Source: Trichoplax adhaerens (taxonomy: Eukaryota > Placozoa > Uniplacotomia > Trichoplacea > Trichoplacidae). Taken from it: 64,000 nt of DNA. Location: NCBI RefSeq assembly GCF_000150275.1, contig NW_002060944.1:706860-770859 (forward strand), in the 5' to 3' direction. The notes beneath the pieces were generated by a model. That model saw only the letters and a list, made by a program, of their open reading frames with translations. It was not told the origin of the DNA and ran no database searches. A program made the translations under genes and the position numbers. Shown one piece after another: positions 1-11,200 of this stretch. How positions within the stretch are numbered: position 1 is the first letter of the stretch; the number at the start of each line of letters is the position of its first letter.

Positions 1-1294
1 GGTTTGTTACTAACATTCATGGATATGATGATTAGAATTTAAAATTATTTTCGCATCTACTTGATATAGAATTTCTTAGATTGTGCAGTTAAAACAGCGA
101 AATTGGGCCCTAAAGCTTTCTATAAGGTATATTGTAATAGTAGTGTCATAATTTTCTTAAAACAAGGGGCTACTGTCTTGATTGCATGAGCGATTTTTAA
201 TTGCTTTGTATATTCTCTTATGGCATAATAACAACATGAAATCAATCCTATTTTAATGATTAAGGATAATTGTCAGTTGTTAAGAGACTACTGATTTCGT
301 TCACAGGGCTATATACCAGCTTGGACAAGAATTGGACCTCATACCATTCTGTTATTTGTCTTTATTGAACAAATTCAGAAGATAAATTATTACGTTTATA
401 CTAAAAGCTAATGGAATGATAAAATTTAATTCGTAAGAATCTAATTTAAATTTAAGTTAAAATCTGTCCTATTCAAATTAAGACCAAAAGTAAGATATAT
501 CATTGCGTCCTGGTTGCTATCAGATCGTGATACTGTTATTGAATTATGCCTACGGTACTATCAAAAATCAATTTCTATGGCAATAGCCACTTATATTTAA
601 GAAATTGAATGATTTTTGCTATGGTTGACGAAATTCTTCGTAAATACAAGACTGAGATTCATTGCAGTTATAGATCACGGATAAAGATTGAATATACTAT
701 TGCATGGTAGATTTCTTCTTAAATTTTACTTTAAAAAAGTTCTAAGGAAAAATATTTCTTTTAATATTAAATGATAAGAGATTAATTAATAAACTATCTT
801 ATGATAGTTTCGTTGAACAATTGCAACGATGAACCTACAAACTACTGTTTGAAAAGCAATATTAATCTTGTTGTGATACAAGTTGATTAATTTCAATGGT
901 TTAATTGAAGCATTGTTCGCAAAGATGGAACAGTAACGCTTAAACACTTTACCATTTCAGTATACAGACGTATATTGAACACTTACGATAACATAAAATG
1001 TTTATATATTGCCGTTCATCCATTTTTTCCTATTTATAAAGTATAGCTTCTATAATACTCCTAAATGCTATTTCATTATATAAGAATTTGATGATAAAAT
1101 ATAGCAAGTATTAATTCTATCATTTACTATTTTTGGTACTGATCAATTTAACGTTCTTATATTGTATGGCAATAATTTATTGAAGGATAAAATGTGATTC
1201 AAAAATATTTAGGTGTCAATGAATGTTATGAGTGCAAGTGATACTTTATTATTATGGAAGTTTTCTAGAGTTAGCATGTTTACTACCACGGTGG
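1..1294. other. Gene-free AT-rich stretch
   Basis: I see no convincing coding exon on either strand. A minus-strand AATAAA (plus-strand positions 1245-1250) lies about 45 nt beyond the stop codon of the GDE1-like gene and is a plausible poly(A) signal for it. Confidence 0.5.
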
Positions 1295-3200
1295 CTAACG
1301 AGAGCAGTCGTCCTCTTTGCGTATACAATCAGTCATGTACGGTATCTTTAAGTATTGGTTAAAATATTGCTTCTGAATTTTACTGTTAACAGTCCATGTC
1401 ATTACGCTGATACCTCGAGAATTCCAGTAATGCAATTCTTCGCTGTTCGATTCGAAAGGATAGATATTGATTAATTAGTTACATCTTCAAATAGGTTCAA
1501 TGTTGGTATCAAGCTCTAGCAATATTGTCATGATTAATTTATTTTTAATGTAACGTGAATATATTAAAATTGAGTCCTTGTAGGTAAGAAATTGACCAAA
1601 CAATATCTTTAAAATCATCTAACCCAAACTGGGCCTTGTCCTACTGTCACTTACCTAGAGATTATATCTTTATGTATTGACACTATCGATGATCCTGTCA
1701 TTGGAACAGCCCAGCTATAAAAGCTCCAATAAATAAAAGTGTCTAGTAGAGTAGCTAGTTTGATAATCGTAGCCGATCGATTGCGTCGTTGTAAGAAATC
1801 AGTTACGAAATAACTGAAATAAATAATGCCTCCAATGATTCGTGGATTTCTACGGCGTACCTAAAGATTTAATTTATAGAGAAGTTTTAATACCTTTCAT
1901 TCAAAATTTTAGGAATACGTTTTGAGCTTACCTTGTAGACTACTAACGGATTAAATGAAGTAACAATCGCTTCTTTATATAAGTTATACTTTTCGAAGAG
2001 TGGAATCAATGCGTCAGCAGTCTACAAATCAAATATATGTAAATTATAACCCAAGTTAATAACAAGTTCAGTAACTTGAATACTGCAGGAGTAGTAAGAA
2101 TGCAACGATTGGAACAAACGAATAGAATCTTTAAGCATCTTAGGCTAATATTGTCTACAGCCTTCAATACGCACATATTAGAACAGCATAAAGTCTTAAA
2201 GGCATACCTATCGTATTTTGCATAATATGCTAGCTATCGGCAACTTGACATTACCATTACATTTTAATTTCAGTATAAAGACAGCATTATAATCTACACT
2301 TAGGCAAAATATCATTTTTACCTTCGTCGCTTCTCCTTTGACATCAACGATAACTTTAAGTTTTAATCTTTTAGCTTCTTTCAGAGCTTCTTCAATTGTT
2401 GGTATCTTTACTTCATCAAATCGATTTCTGTAATTATGGACACATAGAACATATTAGCCATGATTTAATATAATATCTGTTGTTTATCGATATCATTTGG
2501 CTAAAATTTTACGCGGGCATGTTGCAAATACTCCACTACATGATTTCTGAATGAAACGAGTTATTATTCTGAAATAATTTGTTTGCTTTTTGTAACTGGT
2601 TAATTTAGACCACAACCATTTCAACATAGATTTTCGTACATTTGGCAGAGTAGTTTGAGAGAAGTAGACGAAAAATCAACATTGAAGTGGTTAGATCATT
2701 GAACTATTAACTATTAACATATCATATGCTTATACAGTAATATATGCCATTCATGCGTTAAGCAAAGGTAAGCTAATGAGCTAATAAAATTGTACGATAA
2801 ACTGAATACAGCAAGATCAGCGAAAGTATCATTTACTTGTTGAGTAAAGTTTAATTGGCTAGGTAGAAGGAAACTATTGCACGGTGATATCGATATAAAA
2901 TTGTAGAGTTGGCCTCAATCGATCCTTTACGTATCATTGTCAACACTTGGACCTACTTTAATCGTTCATTCACTGTCACATTTAACGCTTTTAGTTGCTT
3001 TAATGTCAATTGATCTACATCGACATTGGGGCCATTTGTAGTCCGACCAAGTGAAGGATCATGCATTAAGACACCAGCATCATCTTTACTGAAAGCTAGG
3101 TCAATTTCTATCCCTGCGGCTCCATTTTTTTTAGCCATCCTAATGGCTTCCAAGCTGTTCTCAGGAGCATCATAACCGCCAGCACGATGACCTACAATGT
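1295..3200 (-). CDS. GDE1: GDE1-type glycerophosphodiester phosphodiesterase, 5' end unresolved
   Basis: Five minus-strand exons join in phase: 3200-2957, 2427-2322, 2021-1932, 1860-1655 and 1442-1295 (stop). They give 263 residues. The product should hydrolyse glycerophosphodiesters such as glycerophosphoinositol at a membrane. The GDPD catalytic signature is visible: GHRAGGYDAPENS, then the EID metal-binding pair, then VLMHD with the second catalytic His. Later blocks FDEVKIPTIEEAL, DVKGEAT and the C-terminal MTWTVN match the GDE1/MIR16 order, including the hydrophobic mid-segment encoded by 1860-1655. The usual HRGG is HRAGG here. The N-terminal exon with the start codon and first membrane segment was not identified. 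An ATG near 3321 opens a basic then hydrophobic ORF, but I could not splice it in phase. The family call is firm and the extreme 5' end is not. Confidence 0.88.
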
Positions 3201-3837
3201 CTACAACAAACGTTAAAAATACAGCAATATGAGCAAGAACGTTGTGATATTGAAAGACTTCTTTCGTCTTAGTTTAGATAATGCTATTCCTTTGAATGCT
3301 GATGGCTCATTCATTTTGTAGTACTCTTATAGTATTGGTAAAAGAGGTTGAAATTGCAGTTCGAAATGATCTATTAATCTAGTGCCTTTATGTACTTTAT
3401 GACATGGAAGCGAATCGAATGTGTTTTTTAAGTATTTTCTTAGGCATAAGCAAAAGTCTTAAAAAGTATTGTCTATTTTTCAGTATTACAAAATTAGATA
3501 TTATAGCACAATATTTGTAGTACGTTTGTAGTAGAATATTGGATATTAATATAGGAATACTCTGTTATGTTGATACGTGATATATACTGTATATCGTTTA
3601 AAGAAATGCATTTTTGAGCATGGAGTCTAGCTGTTGTGTCCATATGATACTAACACTGAAAGGCATTTCTGTGCTTGCTACTTTAAAGTCCCATTGCGGT
3701 CACCTGCGTGGCAATAACTATATGGTGGATCAAATAATCCTTTCATTTCTTAGCGTAAATGAATTTTCTCATGGATGGTGCTGCTACAGTGTTGGCCGAT
3801 TTAAATTGTAGCTATACGTAATGGCTGATGAGCATCA
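3201..3837. other. Unassigned stretch upstream of the GDE1-like gene
   Basis: It should contain the first exon of the GDE1-like gene. A short ORF at 3614-3811 (+) has no recognisable features, and I do not call a gene. Confidence 0.3.
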
Positions 3838-4470
3838 ACGAATGATAAGCCACACAATTCATCCTATTACAGGTTGGAAAAAAGCCTAATGATGCAGTAC
3901 GTCGATGGACAATTAGCGGTGCTAGCTAGAAAGTGATTAAAATAAAATGAATCGTAACTGATGGGAAGTTATGTATGGAGAATGATAGTGATGAAAAATA
4001 AATGGCAAATGGTGGGAAATTATAACTATATTTGGAGAATGCTAAATAGCCACACAATTCGTCATATTATAGATCGAAAAGCCTAGCGATACAGTAGATC
4101 GACAATCAATGGTGCTGACTAGATAGTGATGAAAAATAAATAGCAACTGGTGGGAAGTTATATATGGAGAATGCTAAATAACCAAGCAATTCGTCATATT
4201 ATAGATCGAAAAGCCTAGCGATACAGAAAATCGACAATCAACGGTGCTGACTAGATAGCGATGAAAAATAAATGGTAACTGGTGGGAAGTTATGTATGGA
4301 GAATGCTAAATAGTCACACCATTCCGTCATATTACAGATTGAAAAAGCCTTGCGATGCAGTCGATGGACAATCAACGGTGCTGACTAGAAAGTGATGAAA
4401 AAATAAATGAAGGAACAGTGCTGGTCACTAGTGGGAGGTTTTCTATTGTGAATGCTAAATAGATGAAGGA
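3838..4470. repeat. Tandem repeat, ~131-bp period, about five degenerate copies
   Basis: The phrase GCTAAATAG(C)CACACAATTCG and the following GGTGCTGACTAGATAG and GGTGGGAAGTTAT blocks recur at spacings of about 131-132 bp (for example GCTAAATA at 4041, 4173 and 4304, then at 4454 after a longer unit). The outer copies are more diverged. No long ORF runs through it. Confidence 0.8.
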
Positions 4471-5080
4471 GGTTACAGGAGGTGGATGTTTACAAATTTG
4501 AAGATGCTTTAATTACAAAGATGGAGAAGGTGAGAACAGTAAACGTTATTCCTGCTTACGTACACGTACGTGTTGTTTATTTGACGAGCAAGAATATGAA
4601 CAAGGAACTATTTTAGAACTTGGTGATGATCATAACGATCATTGGAAGCTTCGTAAACGTCGATAGTATACAGTTAGTAACAGTGATTTTAAATACCGTG
4701 TTGGGAAGATCCGTAGATCATTTAAAACGTCGGACTGATGATGTATTCAGTAGAATGAACAAGTCAAGTGTGCAGTGGATTGTGGCTACAAATTGCAATA
4801 GTTTAGTAAATTATTTTAGCATGCCTGTAGTCGAAATGACTCAAGAGTGGTGACTAGCAATAAATTATGGATGACTACTGTGCAAGCTTCGAGAGTAACG
4901 AAGGGCTTCTCGATGGAAGGAGAGTGTTGAGTAAGTTGAATGACTGAAGATGACAATGTTGATCGGGGATAATTTGTTCAATATCAAGGTACGAGTATAA
5001 AACTGTCTTACGAAAAAGAATTGGATAGAGCTAGTTAGCGCGGCCATGACCGTTAGCCTCTACTGCAAGAATAAAACATT
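4471..5080. other. Gene-free stretch
   Basis: Short ORFs occur on both strands (for example 4620-4853 and 4865-5047) but none shows family motifs, signal peptides or splice-compatible structure. Confidence 0.35.
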
Positions 5081-5239
5081 TTATGTCGACCATTTTTCTA
5101 TGCCTAGCTGACCTAAATCTTGGAGGAAATCATCGGTTGCCTGTCGAGGGGTCGCCGGTAGCTTGATTTGGTAGATCAAACATGCAATGACAGCAGCAGA
5201 TGTAGCAAGAATCAGGAAAGGATTGGTATACAATGCCAT
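5081..5239 (-). CDS. Candidate 52-residue single-pass membrane microprotein
   Basis: An ATG at 5239 opens a 52-codon frame ending in TAA at 5081. The translation starts MALYTNPFLILATSAAVIAC, with a clear hydrophobic segment at about residues 8-23. A short KLPATPRQAT linker follows, then an acidic amphipathic tail (DDFLQDLGQLGIEKWST). This N-out/TM/short-tail shape is common in mitochondrial or ER microproteins. I do not recognise the family. The codons look ordinary and there is no in-frame ATG upstream before a stop. It could be a real small gene, the last exon of a larger one, or chance. Confidence 0.4.
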   Translation of the reverse strand: MALYTNPFLILATSAAVIACLIYQIKLPATPRQATDDFLQDLGQLGIEKWST

Positions 5240-6369
5240 GATGGCTGGAAATTTGTTATTAGGATAAGGGTTGATAGGATGATGATGGCTTAACTTCTAC
5301 TACTCCTACTGTTCGTTAGACATGACCGAATTGGAGTGGTTTACTCTTGAGAAGTAAACAAAAGTTGCAAAGCCTTTTCTACCTCTAGGCTCAATTGATT
5401 ACAAGCTCATGCTATCGACCAGTATAGAGCTGCAGTAGGTAGGAAGCAGTAGGGTAGAAATGGTGCTAGAATCGATTGTAGTCATGCAGTAGTCCAGCAG
5501 TCATTATCGTCAGCAGATGGCCAGATGCGGTACTGTCAGACTGGTAGTCAGTGGTCTAGTGTATATTAACTTAAAGAGTTATCCACTGTGTCCGATGGAG
5601 TAAAATTGTTTAAAATCTCCTCCCCTCTCTGTGTCCATTGACCTCCTTAATCAACCTGTAGCCTATGACCGCTCTATGCATAGAATATCTATCCATATGA
5701 CCGCTCTATCCATAGAATGGATGTTTTTAAATCAGCAGCCTCGTTTCTTATTTTGCCATTGCAAATCGGGCTACATGGACATATTTGTAGAAATAGGATT
5801 AGACATTGTTTGTATATAGAATATAGATGATCAGAGCTCATCTCGATGCAGACAAGAGTCGTTAAGCATAAGTACGTGTCGTTTATACTACTATATAGTC
5901 GTAGTACATAGTCTTATTTTAGATGGCACTTTCATAAGTAAATGCATGTTTGTCAACATTGGCATCGAGCCTTGTTCCAACGGTGTTTGCAAGTCACTAG
6001 CATAGTCGATGCTTAAGATCTACTGTTACTAGGAACTGACGACGTTGCCTAGAGCTTGTCTACAGGTGCTACCAAGGGCCCTTGTACACGAGTAGTGTAG
6101 ACGAACTCGGTAGTGCCATCCCACTATCCATCATCATATACTATTACAGCTCAAATTGCTAACCTGCTTGTTGAATGAACAAGAGATGGTACAACACGAA
6201 GAAGAACGAACGACAACCTGACATTAGGTAAGCGATCACGGTGGAGAAGCCTGAGAAATCATCCAGGCAGTCGTTCATTGGATGCATATTCAGTCAATAA
6301 ACTGCAGTCCTACAGTAGATGGACAATAAAGGGATTGGCTGTATACTAGGACTATCTATGACAATGACA
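5240..6369. other. Gene-free stretch
   Basis: No supported coding exon. Short ORFs (for example 5631-5819 +) lack recognisable features. Confidence 0.35.
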
Positions 6370-6700
6370 CAACATCCATTGGAATGGGAGACTTTTTCAA
6401 TGGCTTTCTTCCCGGAAGGGAATGCCAACGCCATGAACCAACACTGTCCTATGATCGAGTTGAATTGGAATAGTCCGTATCTACACTCATTGTCTGTATC
6501 CCATCGAGGTAAGAGAAGAGCTATTTCTCTTACCTCTATAGTATAGAGGCAATGAAGGCAATTTTATCGATCAAATGCTTGATGATTGAAAATGCAGAAA
6601 TTTGGATATCCACTGCAAGGTTGTTATGGCAGCTTTGCCTACACCAAGTCTGCCGGCGGCGATGAGCAAGACCCCACCCACGTCGGGTGTTGGAGCAGGG
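6370..6700 (-). pseudogene. Possible decayed Ras-like small GTPase fragment
   Basis: On the minus strand, 6700-6590 translates with VLLIAAGRLGVGKAAITT followed by LQWISKF. This resembles the Ras-family beta1/P-loop/alpha1, with GVGK intact but the following Ser/Thr replaced by Ala. Further down (about 6505-6380) another frame reads IIGQCWFMALAFPSGKKAIEKV when split over two lines of sequence. It resembles the Ras segment after switch II (GxGFLLVFAxxxxxSFxxI). The two pieces are in different frames, separated by stops, and switch I is missing. No complete GTPase is encoded. The similarity is short, so this is a suggestion only. Confidence 0.3.
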
Positions 6701-7059
6701 CACACCCTTGTGGTGAGTTAGTACTGTACACAGTCACTATAGAGAGGATCTGCCAGGCACCCGCCTGCACTAAAACCCTGCCAGTCGGTGTTGCCTTGCC
6801 GATCCCCTCTGACGATTCTAGTAACCTCGACACTCGACAGTACTGTAGTCAATGGATAGAAATAGAGTCCAATTGAATGATAGGCAAACTACTTTACTTG
6901 CAAGCTCTTACTTGTTTGACAGCCACCGTAGAGTTTTCACGACCAACCCGCAACTCATAAAGAATTTCTATACTGTCCTCTACAAATAATACCACCGTTG
7001 AGTGTACAGTGTACAGTGTACAGTACGGTCAATATTCCTCTTGGAAAGTACCGTAGCTG
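6701..7059. other. Gene-free, locally G+C-richer stretch
   Basis: Both strands are open for about 60-95 codons here, but no motif is recognisable. GTGTACAGTGTACAGTGTACAG-like palindromic words occur at about 7000-7025, the same word family as in the 23-25 kb region. Confidence 0.35.
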
Positions 7060-7960
7060 GAGGGTTGGGGTTGGGGCCCGCATTCAACCAATGGCAAGCA
7101 AGATCCAAACTGGATGGACGATTGCCTACTCAAACTGATCATTTCTATACAGGATTTACTATGGTTTTCGTTGAGACGATAACATCCCCACTCGGCTACA
7201 ACTGTATGGGCACGGTACGCTCCGGTACGGACCAACGGCAAGCAAGACCCAAACTGGATGGACGATAGCTTACTCAAACTGATCATTTCTATGCAGGATT
7301 TACTATGTTTTTCGTTGAGACGATGACATCCCCACTCGGCTACAACTGTGTGGGCACGGTATGCTCCGGTACGGACCGACGGCAAGCAAGACCCAAACTG
7401 GATGGACGATAGCCTACTCAAACTGATCATTTCTATACAGGATTTACTATGGCTTTCGTTGAGACGATGACATCCCCACTCGGCTACAACTGTGTGGGCA
7501 CGGTATGCTCCGGTACGGACCGACGGCAAGCAAGATCCAAACTGGATGGACGATTGCCTACTCAAGCTGATCATTTCTATACAGGATTTACTATGGTTTT
7601 CGTTGAGACGATGACATCCCCACTCGGCTACAACTGTGTGGGCACGGTATGCTCCGGTACGGACCGACGGCAAGCAAGACCCAAACTGGATGGACGATTT
7701 CCTACTCAAATTGATCATTTCTATACAGGATTTGCTATGGTTTTCGTCGAGACGATGACATCCCCACTCGATTACAGCTTGGTTGGCCCGGTACACTGCG
7801 GTGCGGACTGATGGCAAGCAAGATCCAAACTGGATGGACGATTACCTACTCAAACTGATCTTTTCTATACGGGATTTACTATGGTTTTCGTCGAGACGAT
7901 AACATCCGCACTCGGCTACAGCTGGGTGGGCACGGTGCCTTCCGGTACGGACCGAACGGG
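7060..7960. repeat. Six-copy 144-bp tandem array, open on both strands
   Basis: The anchor GGCAAGCAAGA recurs at 7093, 7237, 7381, 7525, 7669 and 7813, exactly 144 bp (48 codons) apart. Copies differ by only a few substitutions. Because the unit is a multiple of three, a minus-strand frame stays open from 7817 to 7029 (262 codons, repeating SIQFGSCLPSVRTGAYRAH...), and a plus-strand frame is open over 7449-7811. Arrays this homogeneous usually reflect recent expansion or conversion. I find no start context, signal peptide or known domain, so whether either frame is expressed is unknown. Confidence 0.9.
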
Positions 7961-8224
7961 ACGGTCAGCCGTCGTACCCACCACTGGCTGGCTGCTGGGG
8001 GGTTGAGTCGTTCGTTGCTTTCTAGTTGACTCCATTTTCCAACCATTTTCAATCTTAGTTGGCTGTTGGCACGCATTGCAATTACTGATTTGAGGCTAGT
8101 AGGACGCTGTTAAGAGCGATCTTCAGGCCTTGGGCGACTCCATCATTGATAGTATTGGTGACTAGCGTCGATTGGATATTGATTGTATTTTACGTGGAAA
8201 AAAAGCCAATTCAAAACAGCCATC
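7961..8224. other. 5' flank of the MAP2K gene
   Basis: No coding feature seen; it would contain the 5' UTR and promoter of the kinase gene. No clear TATA box was found. Confidence 0.3.
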
Positions 8225-11200
8225 ATGTCAGGTAAGAGATGAGCGGATAGGAAAACGTCTTCGTAGACGAGGCCAAGTCATTGAATTGTTGACGTATACA
8301 GTATCAGGTTACACACTGGTTTGGGATACACTACTGTCGGTGTACCCGGCCAGTCATTTCTCTCCACTCGATCGATCATGGAGAATGCAAGAGGATACAA
8401 TTTGGATTGCCCTTTTGCCGGCCTCTACTTTGATATCCTCTTCTTCTAGTCGATCCAATCGTCTTCAAAAGTAACTTTTCACAACCGAGATGCATCACTG
8501 TAGGTGTATCATTGCAGTTTGTAATCGCAATACTACAGATCAGTAGAATACAATCGCCAAGAGATTATCATCATGATAGAAATGAATCATTGATCGCAAG
8601 TGATAACCAAATTAAACAGCGCGGATACTCTTTTCTAGGACGGAAAAATCCCAAGTTGAATTTTAATAAGATTGATCAAGTCAATAAAGAGATGGATCAT
8701 ACCAGGTAGGTCGATATAGTCTAGGTTATACTAGGAAGAATCGCTTAATTACCAGCTTGAATCACGTCGTCATAGACAATTGACTTGTCTATGACGAGGA
8801 TGAAAATTACTTGTAACGCCAAGTGGATCAATATCTTCTTCATGGACAGTAGTCATGATGCTATATTAGTAGATATCAATCTTGGACGTATTATCATCAT
8901 TGGTCTATGCTATTCTGCTATTATAAATCATGGACATGGATGGTTCATGATAGAAATTCAATAACCATAATAGTAGAATAACGAATCACCCATCAACCGG
9001 CATGCTATCTTTGACGCACAACCATCAATAAACTTTCACTTTACACCCATCATTTGAACATGATCTTTCCTTCCATTTTGTAACCATTGTAGGCCACCAA
9101 GAGATCTGGATTCCACCGCAAAATTAATCGTCAACAACAGGGTTAGTTTTTGTGCTTATTTCATGTCTGTGATACCGATTTCAGTATGCAAGGGTTGACA
9201 GCCGCTTGAAAAGAGAAGAGCTCCTTGTCAATCCATGATACGGCCCTGTCAATAATGAACATTCTAGCATCAACGATCGCCGCCGTCGTAAATGATAGGC
9301 GCTAAGTTGGTCATGTTGAATAAAGTAAACTCTTCTTGTGCCTGGCCTTTCCTTAGTACTTGTTATTAAAATAGCCTTGATAGATTTAATCTACTTTACT
9401 AGCACCAAAGTAACATGTCTGCTTCAAACTGCTACTCCTAATTGAATTGTCCATTGAGACACCCCTTTGACTTCTAATTATCAATTTTGATCGATTTCAA
9501 CTTTACTTTTCTCGCTTATCAACTAACATGGGTAGTGGATTAATAAATTCTTTTTATAGGAATTTGATTGCGATGCCACCGATTTACAAATTATAAGTGA
9601 GCTTGGCCGTGGAGCATTTGGTGTTGTCCACAAAGTTTGTCATCGTCCCAGTGGAGTCATTATGGCAGTTAAGGTAAAGATGATGTGCACTGTACGCATA
9701 TGTTATTCCTCATGATATAGATAATCTTATCCAAGCTTACAATGGAATGACTGTTATTAATGAAAATCGCTCATATCATGAACAAAATTGTTTCAACCCT
9801 ACTGGTAGAACGACTCAGTATTCTCCTCTTCCAACTTACCAAAATGGTAACGATAGTTTTCCCCAAAAAAGCACACCGTAATACTGTCTCTTGTAAAACT
9901 CCATTAGAATCTCTTTCAATCATTCTTTTCTAGACCAAATAGTTTACACTATGGAAATCAGTCAAAACTTCTGTCTATTGCAATTCTCAATCTTTTCTAG
10001 TACAACTATTCATCTTGAATGAAGAATAACAATACTGGCTTAGTCATCATGTTATCATCAATGTCTCGTTGAATTGTTGTTACAAACAAGACGATACTGA
10101 CGTTTAGGAATCATGATGTCGTTGAAAACATGTCTAGTAATTAATCTTCAATCAATGCTCCATACTACTAGTATACTGTACAATATGACAAAGAAGCTAC
10201 AAACAGAATCAATCACAAACGCTGAATATTGGATCAATAATATCTAGAAAATAGCCATAAATCATAGCTAGCTAAAATACGGCAGCAAGCAATCACGGTA
10301 GTAGAAAATTGCATCGATGGATAGTAGTCGTATAGTGCACGATTGCTTACACGGTGTTTTATAGGTCATCACGTCTTTGGAAATCAGTCCAAGAATAAAT
10401 TTAAAGTCCTGAGTCCATTAATGCTACTTATATCGTAATCTTATTTCACCATCATATTCGTAAGATGAGAAGAATACGACTATTACCATCTAAGAGAGTT
10501 GATTCTATTAATCTGTCTGTTCAACTATAAAATTACTTGCCCCATAATGTGTGCAATGTATCATGGCGTTCGCTTATGTTACTTTTTCGATTGTTTTACC
10601 GATATTATGAAACTATAGAGAATCCGAGCAAATGTCAGTTCGAAAGATCAGAAATATTTATTGCAAGACTTGGATGTTTCGATGGCAAGTGACAGTCCTT
10701 ACACAGTTAAAGTTTATGGTGCATTATTTAAAGAGGTAAAGTCTTTTTTTAATTTCATACGTCAAGTGTATCAAATGCTAAAATAGCCACTGTAACCTTT
10801 TGATAAAGTAAAGGTTAACAGTTGAGATAGTAATTCTTTCTTAGACATTCATAATGGTTAAGATACAATGTTAAAACGTACTCGTGTTAGGTTTGTAGCA
10901 TGATTATTAAGATACAATATTAAAATGCATTTGTTTATGGGTACATTATTGAAAGAGGTAAAGTCTGTTCTTTAATTTCATACGCCAAGTGTATCAAATG
11001 CTAAAATAGCCACTGTAACCTTTTGATAAAGTAAAGGTTAACAGTTGAGATAGTAATTCTTTCTTAGACATTTATGATTGTTAAGATACAATATTAAAAT
11101 GCATTTGTTTATGGGTCCATTATTGAAAGAGGTAAAGTCTGTTCTTTAATTTCATACGCCAAGTGTATCAAATGCTAAAATAGCCACTGTAACCTTTTGA

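Noticed and set aside
3241-3321. ATG at about 3321 (MNEPSAFKG...) as first exon of the GDE1-like gene
   Set aside because: Attractive basic-then-hydrophobic start, but its frame cannot be joined to the exon at 3200 with a normal intron and compatible phase.
8512-8638. Coding extension upstream of kinase exon 2 in the same frame
   Set aside because: A strong acceptor TTTTCTAG at 8631-8638 and the 7-nt exon at 8225 rebuild the family N-terminus better.
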